Positions 19,878-27,292 of a DNA stretch of 64,000 nucleotides are shown one piece after another; the stretch's first letter is position 1; each line of letters begins with the position of its first letter. The notes under the pieces were generated by a model, which was given only the letters and a program-made list of their open reading frames with translations, did no database searches and had not been told where the DNA came from. Origin of the DNA: Parvularcula dongshanensis. Lineage in GTDB: Bacteria > Pseudomonadota > Alphaproteobacteria > Caulobacterales > Parvularculaceae. The DNA lies in the NCBI RefSeq assembly GCF_014199615.1, contig NZ_JACHOB010000005.1, forward strand, positions 124,001 through 188,000. The letters run 5' to 3'. A program made the position numbers and the translations under genes.

Positions 19878-20347
19878 CTTGAAGCGCCTCGGCTGCTCGC
19901 CGTCTCGGTTTCGGTTTTGAAGCGCGTGACCAGCTCCACGATCACGACCGTCAGGCCGTGCCCGGCGACCCCGACCCCGAACCATACCGTCGGATAGAAC
20001 ATCTCGAACCGGCCGTTGCCGTCGCCGAAGCTGATGGCGGCGAAGACGAACAGACAGAAGACGTAGCTCGCGAGCACGATCAGGAAGGAGAGGCGGAGCG
20101 CCGCCCTCGCCCTCTCCGGGTCGTTCCGAGCGACAGGCGCCGCGACGGGATCCATCGCGATCGAGCCGACTTCGGTGTCGAAGGCTGCGGCGATCGCCAT
20201 CATCGAAGCGCTCGACGCACGCTCGCCACTCTCGACGCGCTGCACGGTCCGAAGGCTGACGCCCGCCGCCTGGGCGAGGTGCTCCTGCGACCAGCAGCGC
20301 TCTTCGCGCAACTGCCGGACCTTCTCGGCATCGGGACTGACTTGCAT
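19874..20347 (-). CDS. XRE-family regulator with two membrane segments
   Basis: A 157-residue protein that combines DNA binding and membrane anchoring. Residues about 7-65 form an HTH_3/Cro-C1 domain: KVRQLREERCWSQEHLAQAAGVSLRTVQRVESG. Two hydrophobic segments follow, about residues 88-108 (SFLIVLASYVFCLFVFAAI) and 120-142 (YPTVWFGVGVAGHGLTVVIVEL), resembling the 2TM domain found in such regulators. It could report membrane state to a promoter. A GAGGAGAG ribosome binding site precedes the ATG. A perfect inverted repeat at 20404-20422 upstream is a candidate autoregulatory operator. Its target is unknown; the convergent arabinofuranosidase gene is not obviously controlled by it. Confidence 0.8.
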   Translation of the reverse strand: MQVSPDAEKVRQLREERCWSQEHLAQAAGVSLRTVQRVESGERASSASMMAIAAAFDTEVGSIAMDPVAAPVARNDPERARAALRLSFLIVLASYVFCLFVFAAISFGDGNGRFEMFYPTVWFGVGVAGHGLTVVIVELVTRFKTETETASSRGASS

Positions 20348-20403
20348 CTCGCTCTCCTCGAGTTGGTTGTATTCGTGCCCTGAAACTGAGCGCGAACCGG
20401 GCC

Positions 20404-20422
20404 GATTGCCAGGTCGGCAATC
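20404..20422. promoter_or_regulatory. inverted repeat upstream of the XRE gene
   Basis: GATTGCC and GGCAATC are perfect 7-base arms around 5 bases, 57-75 bases before the XRE start. This is the size and position expected of an operator for a Cro/C1-type dimer. Autoregulation is inferred, not shown. Confidence 0.45.
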
Positions 20423-21008
20423 AGACTGCGACCCGCCAGATAGCCGCCAGTGACCCGCCAGAAGGCGAAAGAAGGCACACCCTCAACAGGTTGCGGCCCG
20501 ACCGCTCCGTAGGGCGATTGCGCAAGGCGCGCCGCCCTGCGAACTTATCCCCGCCTCTTCGCGACGTGCCATGCTGCCCCCGTTCTCCCGGGCAGGCCGG
20601 GCGGTGTGCACGCTACTCATCGGTTCGGGGGACGGTGATCCTGAGGGGAGCGGACGTAGCGGTCCGTGCGGCAGGTGGCTGATCGGGGCCTGCCGTTCAT
20701 TCCCGAGGGACGAGGGATTGAAGCGCTATCGCGGACCAAGGCGCCGAAAGGTCGCCCCCTGCGAGGGCCCCTCGGCAAGATCGCCGCCGGACGTTCTCGT
20801 TCTGGGCTACAGTATCAATCCAACTTCCCGCTCAGCGCGGGGACGTCCGGACACCCGGCGACTTTGACACCGACGACAGGTCGGCGCTTCGGCGTGCCCG
20901 AAACCCACCGGCCCAGCGCCGCTGGCGCCCGGGGCCGAAGGCCCGTGCCGCCAGCCCAGCGCTCAAGTAGCGAGCGCGAGCGAGCGGTAGCGCCACGAAG
21001 GAGAGTCC
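20423..21008. other. long stretch without a recognisable gene
   Basis: About 590 bases between the XRE operator and the UPF0145 gene. Short frames exist, but their Arg/Pro/Ser-rich translations look like GC-rich noise. I note GACCCGCCAGA occurring twice within about 30 bases near 20430-20465, small hairpins at 20651-20666 and 20669-20695, and an AGCG-rich tract at 20969-20986. No tRNA, T-loop or known RNA core is visible. Confidence 0.4.
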
Positions 21009-21329
21009 TCAGGCCTTCTCGAGGCGCACCGCCGTCCCGAAGGCCAAGATCTCGGCCGCGCCCTGGCTGATGGTCGAGGTGGTGAAGCGTACGCCGACCA
21101 CCGCGTTCGCGCCCAGGCGCTCGGCGTGCGCGATCATTCGGTCCTGGGCCTGCTCGCGCGCCTCGGACATCATCTTGGTGTACTCGGTCACCTCGCCGCC
21201 GACGATGTTGCGGAGACCCGCGACGAAGTCGTTGCCGATGTGCTTGGCGCGGATGACGTTACCCCGGGCGAGGCCGCACGCCTCGGTGATCTTGTGGCCA
21301 GGAACGGTTTCCGTCGTGACGATCAGCAT
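21009..21329 (-). CDS. ybjQ: UPF0145 (YbjQ) family protein
   Basis: A 106-residue protein of the YbjQ/UPF0145 family, named putative heavy-metal-binding proteins. The typical features are present: MLIVTTETVPGHKI at the start, GLARGNVIRAKHIGNDF in the middle, and GANAVVGVRFTTSTI near the end. The family folds as a small pentamer-forming alpha/beta domain, and its biological role is not established. The ATG at 21329 has an AAGGAG site. Only 3 bases separate it from the stop of the upstream membrane miniprotein, so the two are co-transcribed and probably translationally coupled. Confidence 0.9.
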   Translation of the reverse strand: MLIVTTETVPGHKITEACGLARGNVIRAKHIGNDFVAGLRNIVGGEVTEYTKMMSEAREQAQDRMIAHAERLGANAVVGVRFTTSTISQGAAEILAFGTAVRLEKA

Positions 21330-21332
21330 GGC

Positions 21333-21542
21333 TTACTCCTTCACCTCGCGCTCGTAGTAGCGGTCTTCGGGGTTCCGCAGACGCTGCCGCAGGACCGCGC
21401 CGAACAGGAAGGCGAAGAAACCGAGGACGGCGAGACCGATGATGCCCCAAGGCCACGCGGCGATGAGACCGCCGACGATGAAGCCCGCATAGACGAGCGC
21501 CAGCACGCAGATGCCGGCGAGAGCGAGGTTACCGAGAGACAT
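21333..21542 (-). CDS. small two-helix membrane protein
   Basis: A 69-residue protein with two hydrophobic segments, about residues 4-28 and 30-51 (GIIGLAVLGFFAFLFGAVL), and a charged C-terminal tail (RQRLRNPEDRYYEREVKE) that should be cytoplasmic. A strong GGGAGGG site precedes the ATG. I do not recognise a named family. Its tight linkage to ybjQ suggests a functional pair, perhaps an anchor or partner for the soluble UPF0145 protein. The composition is typical of a real membrane miniprotein and not of a chance frame. Confidence 0.75.
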   Translation of the reverse strand: MSLGNLALAGICVLALVYAGFIVGGLIAAWPWGIIGLAVLGFFAFLFGAVLRQRLRNPEDRYYEREVKE

Positions 21543-21641
21543 GACGACCCTCCCTTTCGATGACTGTCAGGTAAGGTTCGGCAGCGAAACCTTCAAGCCG
21601 TACGGCTTGCCGGGTCGCAGTTGCGGGCGCATCATCCCAGC

Positions 21642-22571
21642 ATGACGACACGCCGCCGCGCCGATCCCCGGGCGGCCTTCGGGGCCGACTGGGACCGTCT
21701 GCGCCGCGTCTCGCCCTGGCGTGGCCTTTGGCTCGTCGGTCACGCCTGGGGCGTGATCGGCGTCTGCCTCGCCGCTTCGGTGCTTTTTCCGAACCCTCTC
21801 GTCTGGCTCGGCGCCGTCGTCGTCATCGGCGCGCGGCAGCTCGGCCTCGCCATTCTGATGCACGAGGCGGCGCACGGCCTTCTGCACCCGAACAAGGCGG
21901 TCAACGACGCGGTCGGACACTGGCTCTGCGCCGCCCCGGTCGGCAGCGCGCTCGGCGTCTATCGCCCCTACCACCTCAGCCATCACAAGCACACGCAGAC
22001 GACGGGCGACCCCGACCTCGCCCTCTCCGCCCCCTTCCCCGTCGCCCGCGCCAGCCTACGCCGCAAGATCGTCCGGGACCTGACCGGGCAGACCTTCCTC
22101 AAGCAGCGCTTGGGCCTCGCCGCGATGAAGCTGAAGGAGACGCGGCACGCGGCGGCGGTCGGCGGGTCGAGCTACCCCGTCTTGCCCTTCCTTGGGACCA
22201 ACGCCGTGCTCTTCGCTCTGCTACTCGTCACGGGCGCAGGTTGGGCCTTCCTCGTCTGGCTCGCGGCGATGGCGACCTGGTTCCCGCTAGCGACGCGCAT
22301 CCGCAACATCGCCGAGCATGCCTGCGTGGAGACGGACGTCGCCGACCCCTTCACCCATGCCCGGACGACGAGAGCCAACCGCCTGGAGCGTGCGCTGATC
22401 GCGCCCTACTGGGTGAACTTCCACGCCGAGCACCACCTCTTCATGTACGTGCCCTGCTACCGCCTGCCCGAGGCGCACCGCATCTTGCGGGACCGGGGCT
22501 TCGCCGAGGCGATGACCATCGCGCCGGGCTACCTCAGCGTGCTGAGGACGTGTACCGCGCCCGCTAGCTGA
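21642..22571 (+). CDS. membrane fatty acid desaturase family protein
   Basis: A 309-residue member of the membrane di-iron desaturase/hydroxylase family. The three histidine clusters are HEAAH (about residue 78), HLSHHKH (about residue 116) and HAEHH (about residue 265), and together they ligate the two irons. Hydrophobic segments around residues 32-66 and 188-220 give the expected membrane bundle. It probably inserts a double bond or hydroxyl into a lipid acyl chain; regiospecificity cannot be read. I chose the ATG at 21642; an upstream in-frame ATG at 21621 adds seven unlikely residues. No redox partner gene is adjacent. Its end overlaps the convergent TPM gene by 8 bases. Confidence 0.87.
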   Translation: MTTRRRADPRAAFGADWDRLRRVSPWRGLWLVGHAWGVIGVCLAASVLFPNPLVWLGAVVVIGARQLGLAILMHEAAHGLLHPNKAVNDAVGHWLCAAPVGSALGVYRPYHLSHHKHTQTTGDPDLALSAPFPVARASLRRKIVRDLTGQTFLKQRLGLAAMKLKETRHAAAVGGSSYPVLPFLGTNAVLFALLLVTGAGWAFLVWLAAMATWFPLATRIRNIAEHACVETDVADPFTHARTTRANRLERALIAPYWVNFHAEHHLFMYVPCYRLPEAHRILRDRGFAEAMTIAPGYLSVLRTCTAPAS

Positions 22572-23181
22572 CGATGACGTCCGGCAGTTCGTTGCCCGTG
22601 CCGGACCCCGGCGGGAAGTGCGGCGCGAGAAGATCTCCCGCCCTCGCCGCCGCTTCGGTCAGCCCCTCGATCGGCTGCTTCGCCTTCAGGCGCCGGGCGA
22701 GGTCGCCGGCGAGGCCTCGCCACTCGCCGCGGCCGATGACCTCCGAAGCCCGCGTGTCGCACAGCACCTCGACCGACCGCTCCGCCATCGCGGCGTAGAT
22801 CAAGACCGCCGCGCGCTCGCCGGTGTCGCGAAGGCCGTGCGCGAAGAACTCGGCCTCCGCCGCGGCCCGGACGTCTCTCGCCAGCCGCGCCTTGCCGACG
22901 AGGCGGCGCCCGACGCCGACGGCAGGCAGAACGACGCCGAGGATCGCGAAGAGTACGAGCTGGCAGAGCCAGATCATCAGGGCGGGAACGGAGGGGAAGG
23001 GAAGCAGCACCGCAGGCAAGGTCAGCGCGGCGATCCCTGCCGCCGTCATCTCGACCGTCCGGTAATCGGTCGCGTGCCGGACCACCATGACGACGATCTC
23101 CGCGCCTGTCCTGGTCTCGGCCTCCGCGACCGCGGCCTCGATCCGCTCGCGTTCTTCCTCTTCGAACAGATCCTCTACCAC
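22564..23181 (-). CDS. TPM-domain membrane protein (YgcG-related)
   Basis: A 205-residue protein with a TPM_phosphatase-like domain: ERIEAAVAEAETRTGAEIVVMVV near the N-terminus, two membrane segments about residues 48-90, and FAHGLRDTGERAAVLIYAAMAERSVEVLCD carrying the core of the domain. The family name comes from a weak phosphatase activity of a plant member and from the thylakoid protein TLP18.3; the bacterial role is unclear. It is the last gene of the DUF3833-lemA-TPM-TPM operon, with a 7-base overlap with the gene upstream. Its end overlaps the desaturase gene on the opposite strand. Confidence 0.8.
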   Translation of the reverse strand: MVEDLFEEEERERIEAAVAEAETRTGAEIVVMVVRHATDYRTVEMTAAGIAALTLPAVLLPFPSVPALMIWLCQLVLFAILGVVLPAVGVGRRLVGKARLARDVRAAAEAEFFAHGLRDTGERAAVLIYAAMAERSVEVLCDTRASEVIGRGEWRGLAGDLARRLKAKQPIEGLTEAAARAGDLLAPHFPPGSGTGNELPDVIVS

Positions 23182-23996
23182 GAGCCCGAGGCCCCCCCGC
23201 CGCCGAAACTGCCGCCCCCGCCGGAGAAGCCGCCACCGCTGAAGCCACCGCCCGAGAAGCCCCCGCCACTGCCGTAGCCGCCCCGCCCGATCTGGCTCGC
23301 GAATATCCAGCCGAGGGCGTCAGCGCCCGGATCGTAGCGACGACGACGCCGGTCCGAATCGAACAAGACCCGCCCCCGGCGTCGCGGCCACAAGGACAGA
23401 AGGACGAACAGGACGAAGATAAGGAGCGGCCAGGGGATGCCGCCCTCCCCATCCGCCATCGGCCGCTCGCCGGCCCGTTCGCGGCGGTCCTGCCACGACA
23501 CGGGGTCGCCCGACAGGACCGCGATCATGCCGACCACCCCTTCGGTCACGCCGCGGTCGTAGTCGCCTTCGCGGAAGGCCGGCAGGACGGCGCGTTGAAT
23601 GATCGTCGAAGACAGCGCGTCGGTCAGCGTGCCTTCGAGGCCATAGCCGACCTCGATCCGAACCTCCCGCTCGTTCGGCGCCACGAGCAGGATCGCGCCA
23701 TTATCGAGGCTGCGCTCGTCCAGGCCCTCCGCGACGCCGATCCCCCACTCGCGGCCGAGGCGGTAGCCGTACTCCGTGATCTCGAGGCCACCGAGGCTCG
23801 GCACGGTCGCGACGACGATCTGGTCGGCGGACTGGGACTCCCAGTCCTGCAGGCGGAGGGTCAGCGCCCGTTCGGTCTGCGGGCTGAGGACCTCCGCGGC
23901 GTCCACGACCCGGCCGGTCAGGGCGGGGAAGTCTTGCCCCCACGCCGCCGTGACGAGGGGGACGAGAGCAAGAACGGTTGGAACGGCCCGTCTCAT
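23175..23996 (-). CDS. YgcG-like TPM-domain protein with glycine-rich tail
   Basis: A 273-residue exported protein. Residues 1-20 or so form a signal peptide (VPTVLALVPLVTAAWGQ). A periplasmic TPM domain follows (GRVVDAAEVLSPQTERAL, DQIVVATVPSL, GILLVAPNEREVRIEVGYGLEG-like segment). One membrane helix (WPLLIFVLFVLLSLW) comes next, then a C-terminal tail of Gly/Ser repeats (GGGFSGGG repeated). This is the classic YgcG layout. The start at 23996 overlaps the lemA stop as ATGA. LemA and YgcG-like proteins co-occur widely and are thought to act together at the membrane, but their function is unknown. Confidence 0.87.
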   Translation of the reverse strand: MRRAVPTVLALVPLVTAAWGQDFPALTGRVVDAAEVLSPQTERALTLRLQDWESQSADQIVVATVPSLGGLEITEYGYRLGREWGIGVAEGLDERSLDNGAILLVAPNEREVRIEVGYGLEGTLTDALSSTIIQRAVLPAFREGDYDRGVTEGVVGMIAVLSGDPVSWQDRRERAGERPMADGEGGIPWPLLIFVLFVLLSLWPRRRGRVLFDSDRRRRRYDPGADALGWIFASQIGRGGYGSGGGFSGGGFSGGGFSGGGGSFGGGGASGSW

Positions 23997-24577
23997 TCGT
24001 CCCCGAACTGCACCTCTGGCGCGGTCTGCGCTTCGGGCACCGCTTCGAACGGCACGGCACGCTCGTACTGGCCGTTGAAGATGCTCGCGACCCACCGGTC
24101 GGGCAGCACCATGAACTCGCGATTGTAGTCCTGCACCGTGGCGATGTAGTCGCGCCGTGCGACCGCGATGCGGTTCTCGGTCCCTTCAAGCTGGGACTGC
24201 AGCGCCAGGAAGTTCTGGTTCGACTTGAGGTCGGGATAGGCCTCGACCGTGACCAGCAGCCGCGACAGCGCGCCGGAGAGCTGGTCCTGTGCGGCTTGGA
24301 ACTGCGCGACCTTGGCCGGGTCGGAGAGGTCGTCGGCGGAGAGCTGGATCGACGAGGCCCGCGACCGCGCTTCCGTCACTTCGGTCAGCACTTCACGCTC
24401 CTGGTTCGCGTAGCCCTCGACCGTGCGAACGAGGTTCGGGATCAGGTCCGAGCGGCGCTGATACTGGTTCTGTACCTCGGCCCAGGCCGCATCGACCGTG
24501 TTCTTCTTGTCCGGCACGTCGTTGATGCCGCAGCCGGTCAGCATCAGCAGCGCGGCGATGATGGCGAGCTTCCTCAC
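23993..24577 (-). CDS. lemA: LemA family lipoprotein
   Basis: A 194-residue LemA protein. The N-terminus, LAIIAALLMLTGCGIN, is a lipoprotein signal with a lipobox ending at C16. The mature part is the LemA four-helix domain: WAEVQNQYQRRSDLIPNLVRTVEGYANQE, the family signature, followed by helices around TVEAYPDLKSNQNF and RRDYIATVQDYNREF. LemA proteins are membrane-associated and of unknown biochemical role. It sits in the middle of a coupled operon: its ATG overlaps the stop of the DUF3833 gene, and its stop overlaps the start of the YgcG-like gene. Confidence 0.93.
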   Translation of the reverse strand: MRKLAIIAALLMLTGCGINDVPDKKNTVDAAWAEVQNQYQRRSDLIPNLVRTVEGYANQEREVLTEVTEARSRASSIQLSADDLSDPAKVAQFQAAQDQLSGALSRLLVTVEAYPDLKSNQNFLALQSQLEGTENRIAVARRDYIATVQDYNREFMVLPDRWVASIFNGQYERAVPFEAVPEAQTAPEVQFGDE

Positions 24578-25131
24578 GTCGGTCCTCCCTCGTCCTCAAA
24601 GCTATCACACGCCGCTTCGGCGTCCGGTTCCAGTGCGACGTGCGGTTCGATCCGCTCGGAAAGCCGCCGGACGGGGATGCCGAAGGCGGTGACGGTCGCG
24701 ACGTTCATGACGTTGCCGTCGTCGAGCAGGTGTAGATGCTGCGTCATCCGCCCGCCGGGAACATCCTCCATCGGATAGGTCAGGCGCAGCGTGCCCCCCG
24801 CGACGACCGCCTTCACCGGGCCCGAGGCCTCGGTCAGCGTTCCTTCGTAGGTCCGTTCACCCGAGGGCCGCATCGTCCAGCGCCGCTCCGTCACCTTTCC
24901 GCTGCCGAAGCGCACCGTCTGATCGAGGACGAAGCCATCTTCGCTCTCTCGGCCTCGGCTGGTCACCGTGAACGCATCGTCGAGCGCGCCGTTCCGAAAG
25001 GTCAGGACGCCGCGGCCGCACCCCACCCCGGCGAAGAGAACCTCCGGACGCACGGCCTCTTCGGGCGGCGCGTCCGGCAGGTGACCCGTACAAGCAGGGA
25101 TTACGAGAACGGCGAGGAGAGAAGCGCGCAT
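24574..25131 (-). CDS. DUF3833 family lipoprotein
   Basis: A protein of about 185 residues matching DUF3833. The N-terminus, RASLLAVLVIPACTG, looks like a lipoprotein signal. The mature domain contains FAGVGCGRGVLTFRNG, FVLDQTVRFGSGKVTERRW, GERTYEGTLTEASG, and LLDDGNVMNVATVTAFGIPVRRLSE, the beta-sheet pattern of this family. Function is unknown. The ATG at 25131 is preferred because it opens directly into the signal; an in-frame ATG at 25143 is possible. It leads the lemA-TPM-TPM operon, overlapping lemA by 4 bases. It diverges from the DUF983 gene. Confidence 0.78.
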   Translation of the reverse strand: MRASLLAVLVIPACTGHLPDAPPEEAVRPEVLFAGVGCGRGVLTFRNGALDDAFTVTSRGRESEDGFVLDQTVRFGSGKVTERRWTMRPSGERTYEGTLTEASGPVKAVVAGGTLRLTYPMEDVPGGRMTQHLHLLDDGNVMNVATVTAFGIPVRRLSERIEPHVALEPDAEAACDSFEDEGGPT

Positions 25132-25218
25132 CGCCCCGTCCATAGGCCGATGCCCCTTAGTCGCGCCACCAGGACGCACCGGCTTGCCGCCATGGCGCTC
25201 GCCGTCCATCTAGCCGCG

Positions 25219-25638
25219 ATGAGCAGCACCGCCCTTCAAGACGACGACCGCCGCCCCTTCTGGCGGTCGGTGTTGCGCGGCGCGCGCAATCGCTGCCCCC
25301 GCTGCGGCCAAGGCCGGGTTCTTCGGGACTATGTAAAGGTGCGCGACGCCTGCGCGGTCTGCGGGCAGGACTTCTCGGGACACGAGGCGGACGACGCGCC
25401 GCCCTACCTGACCATCTTCGTCGTCGGTCACCTGATCGCCGTCCCGGTGGTCGAGGTGAAGCGCCGGTTCGACCCGCCGCTCGGCGCGCAGGTCCTCGGG
25501 TGGTGCGCCCTTGCGATCGTGCTGACGATCCTTCTGCTGCCGGTCTGCAAGGGTGCGCTGATCGGCCTTCAATGGGCGAACCGGATGCACGGCTTCGCGC
25601 AGACGCCGGACGACCCCGAAGACGTTCTGCGCTCATGA
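25219..25638 (+). CDS. DUF983 zinc-ribbon membrane protein
   Basis: A 139-residue DUF983 protein. The N-terminal zinc ribbon is complete: CPRCGQG, then CAVCGQDF about 20 residues later, giving four cysteines. Two membrane segments follow (YLTIFVVGHLIAVPVVEV and LGWCALAIVLTILLLPVC). The family is typical of alphaproteobacteria and its role is unknown. Start choice is uncertain: ATG at 25219, 25192 or 25150 are all in frame, and none has a clear ribosome binding site. Its stop overlaps the start of the MFS gene (ATGA), so the two are coupled. Confidence 0.85.
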   Translation: MSSTALQDDDRRPFWRSVLRGARNRCPRCGQGRVLRDYVKVRDACAVCGQDFSGHEADDAPPYLTIFVVGHLIAVPVVEVKRRFDPPLGAQVLGWCALAIVLTILLLPVCKGALIGLQWANRMHGFAQTPDDPEDVLRS

Positions 25639-26804
25639 GCACGACGCAAGGGGCGGCGGCGGGAGACAGGGGAAGCACGCTCGGCCTCATCGCCGCCATC
25701 GCGGCTATCTCCGTCGCCGGGATCGGCTTCGGCCACTCGATCCCGCTCTTCTCGGTCCTGCTCGAGCGCTACGGCGCAAGCAGCTTCGCGAACGGTCTCA
25801 ACACTGCCGTCGGCGCGCTCGCCGTGCTCGTCTGTGCTCCAATCTACCCCCGTTTGATCGTCAAGGTCGGCATGCGGCGCTTCTTGGTGTCCAGCATCGT
25901 CCTCATGGTGGTCAGCTACGGCCTGATCTACGTCGCCGAGGAGGCGATCTGGCTCTGGTATCCGTTGCGCTTCGTCTTCTCGGTCGGCGCGTCGGGCCTC
26001 TTCGTCGGCTCGGAGATCTGGATCAACGCCGCAGCCGACCCCGCCCGCAGAGGGCGTGTCATCGGAGTCTACTCGACCTGCCTCGCCCTCGGTTTGGCGC
26101 TCGGTCCTCTGATGCTCAACGTCACCGGCTATGACGGCGCGGCCCCCTTCATCGCCGGTGCCCTCGTCTTCGCGCTGGCCGCCATTCCCATCGCGCTCGC
26201 GCCGCCGCCGAGCGTCGATCCCGATTCGGGTGCCGACCGTATCCTCCCGCTGCTGACGCGGGCGCCGGTCACCTTCGGCGCTTCGGCCATGTTCGGCGCG
26301 GTCGAAAGCGCGATGCTCGTCTTCCTCCCTCTTCTCGCGCTCGACGCGGCGTTCGGGGAGCGGGTGGCAGCCCAGACCGTGACGGCTTACTGCCTCGGCT
26401 CGCTGGCACTGCAGTATCTGGTCGGCCGGGCGGCGGACGTCGTCGGCATCATGAGTATGCTCTTCGCGATGGCGGCGGGCGCCGCCGTCAGCGCCGCGCT
26501 CCTGCCTCTGGCCAACGACCGTCTGCCGACGCTCTTCGCCTGCGCCTTCGCGCTTGGCGGTCTCATCAACGGCATCTCGACTTGCGGGCTCACGCTTCTC
26601 GGTGACCGGTTCTCAGGGAGCCGTCTGCCCGCGGCCGGGACAGCCTACGCCTTCGCCTGGGGCCTCGGCGCGGTCACGGGTCCGGCCGCGGCGGGCCTGA
26701 TGCGGGATGCCGGCGGACCGGACGCGATGATGGGCGGGATCGTCGTCGCGCTGGTGCTCTACGCCGTCGCGGCCCTCTTGCGGCGCGGAAGCGCGTTTCC
26801 GTAG
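25635..26804 (+). CDS. MFS transporter
   Basis: A 389-residue major facilitator with about 12 hydrophobic segments. The first helices (LGLIAAIAAISVAGIGFGHSIPLF) and the loop between helices 2 and 3 (PRLIVKVGMRRFLVSS) fit MFS motif A in a relaxed form. The central loop around PPPSVDPDSGADR separates the halves. It resembles the YcaD/MFS_1-like group of proteobacterial transporters with unknown substrate. It is translationally coupled to the DUF983 gene. Its last 46 bases overlap the convergent Fur-box gene on the other strand. Confidence 0.87.
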   Translation: MSTTQGAAAGDRGSTLGLIAAIAAISVAGIGFGHSIPLFSVLLERYGASSFANGLNTAVGALAVLVCAPIYPRLIVKVGMRRFLVSSIVLMVVSYGLIYVAEEAIWLWYPLRFVFSVGASGLFVGSEIWINAAADPARRGRVIGVYSTCLALGLALGPLMLNVTGYDGAAPFIAGALVFALAAIPIALAPPPSVDPDSGADRILPLLTRAPVTFGASAMFGAVESAMLVFLPLLALDAAFGERVAAQTVTAYCLGSLALQYLVGRAADVVGIMSMLFAMAAGAAVSAALLPLANDRLPTLFACAFALGGLINGISTCGLTLLGDRFSGSRLPAAGTAYAFAWGLGAVTGPAAAGLMRDAGGPDAMMGGIVVALVLYAVAALLRRGSAFP

Positions 26805-27160
26805 GCAGCACAGGCGGCGGGTGCGAGCGCGTCGAGTAGCGGCGCAACGCCGTCCCGCCGCACGACCCACGCAGCCGCGGACTCCGCCCCCGTCCAGTCG
26901 CGCTGGCCGAGCAGGCGCGCGATGCGTAGCACGGCGCGTTCGTCCGCGCTGGGTACGAGTCCTTCCCCGATGTGCAGGCGCCGCCGGGCATGACGGCTCA
27001 GCGCCTTCACGGTGCGGCCGTAAGCCCAAGCCGCGACGCGCCCTTCGGCCCGCCCGGGATAGTGCGCCAGCGTCTCCGAAGAGCGGGCGGCGTCGGGGCC
27101 CCCGGCCCAGTGGGCGCGGAGGTGATGCAAAGCGGCGAGGTCGTCCTGGGTGATTTGCAT
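26759..27160 (-). CDS. unknown protein, probably Fur-regulated
   Basis: A 133-residue soluble protein that I do not recognise. It begins MQITQDDLAALHHLRAHW, is rich in Ala and Arg, and seems helical throughout, with a conserved-looking HIGEGLVPSADERAVLRIARLL segment. There are two cysteines at most and no signal peptide. The case for a real gene rests on its promoter: a 5/6-match -10 overlapped by a Fur box ends seven bases before the ATG, with no ribosome binding site, so the mRNA is probably leaderless and iron-repressed. The 3' end overlaps the MFS gene by 46 bases. A role in iron limitation is inference from the site alone. Confidence 0.6.
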   Translation of the reverse strand: MQITQDDLAALHHLRAHWAGGPDAARSSETLAHYPGRAEGRVAAWAYGRTVKALSRHARRRLHIGEGLVPSADERAVLRIARLLGQRDWTGAESAAAWVVRRDGVAPLLDALAPAACAAYGNALPRRKRAATA

Positions 27161-27164
27161 ACTC

Positions 27165-27182
27165 GAATGATAATCATTCTCA
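27165..27182. promoter_or_regulatory. Fur box
   Basis: GAATGATAATCATTC is a palindrome with 7-base arms, and TGATAATCATTCTCA matches the 7-1-7 Fur consensus at 13 of 14 arm positions. It covers the -10 of the minus-strand promoter for the gene starting at 27160. It is the only such site I found in the window. Confidence 0.7.
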
Positions 27183-27194
27183 CTTCGAGCGCAA
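27167..27194 (-). promoter_or_regulatory. promoter of the Fur-box gene (leaderless)
   Basis: On the minus strand, TTGCGC and TATCAT are separated by 16 bases. The -10 ends six bases before the A of the ATG at 27160, so transcription should begin at or next to the start codon. Confidence 0.5.
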
Positions 27195-27230
27195 CACCTC
27201 CCCACGACCTGACGCGTGATTAACGCGCGC

Positions 27231-27260
27231 AAAAGAAAAGGCCGCCCCGGAGGACGGCCC
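27231..27260 (-). terminator. intrinsic terminator of the Cys-rich gene
   Basis: On the minus strand, GGCCGTCC and GGGCGGCC pair (one G-U) around a 4-base loop and are followed by TTTTCTTTT. It lies just past the stop of the gene at 27293-27466. Confidence 0.8.
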
Positions 27261-27292
27261 TTGGTCACCGTAAGAGTGGTCGCCTACGCGGC

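Noticed and set aside
20666-21070. 134-residue plus-strand frame running into the UPF0145 gene
   Set aside because: Pro/Arg/Ser-rich noise that overlaps a real gene on the other strand and has no ribosome binding site.
23175-23280. Glycine-codon repeats as a tandem repeat element
   Set aside because: The repeats encode the Gly/Ser tail typical of YgcG-like proteins and are in frame, so they are protein sequence and not a mobile or CRISPR-type repeat.
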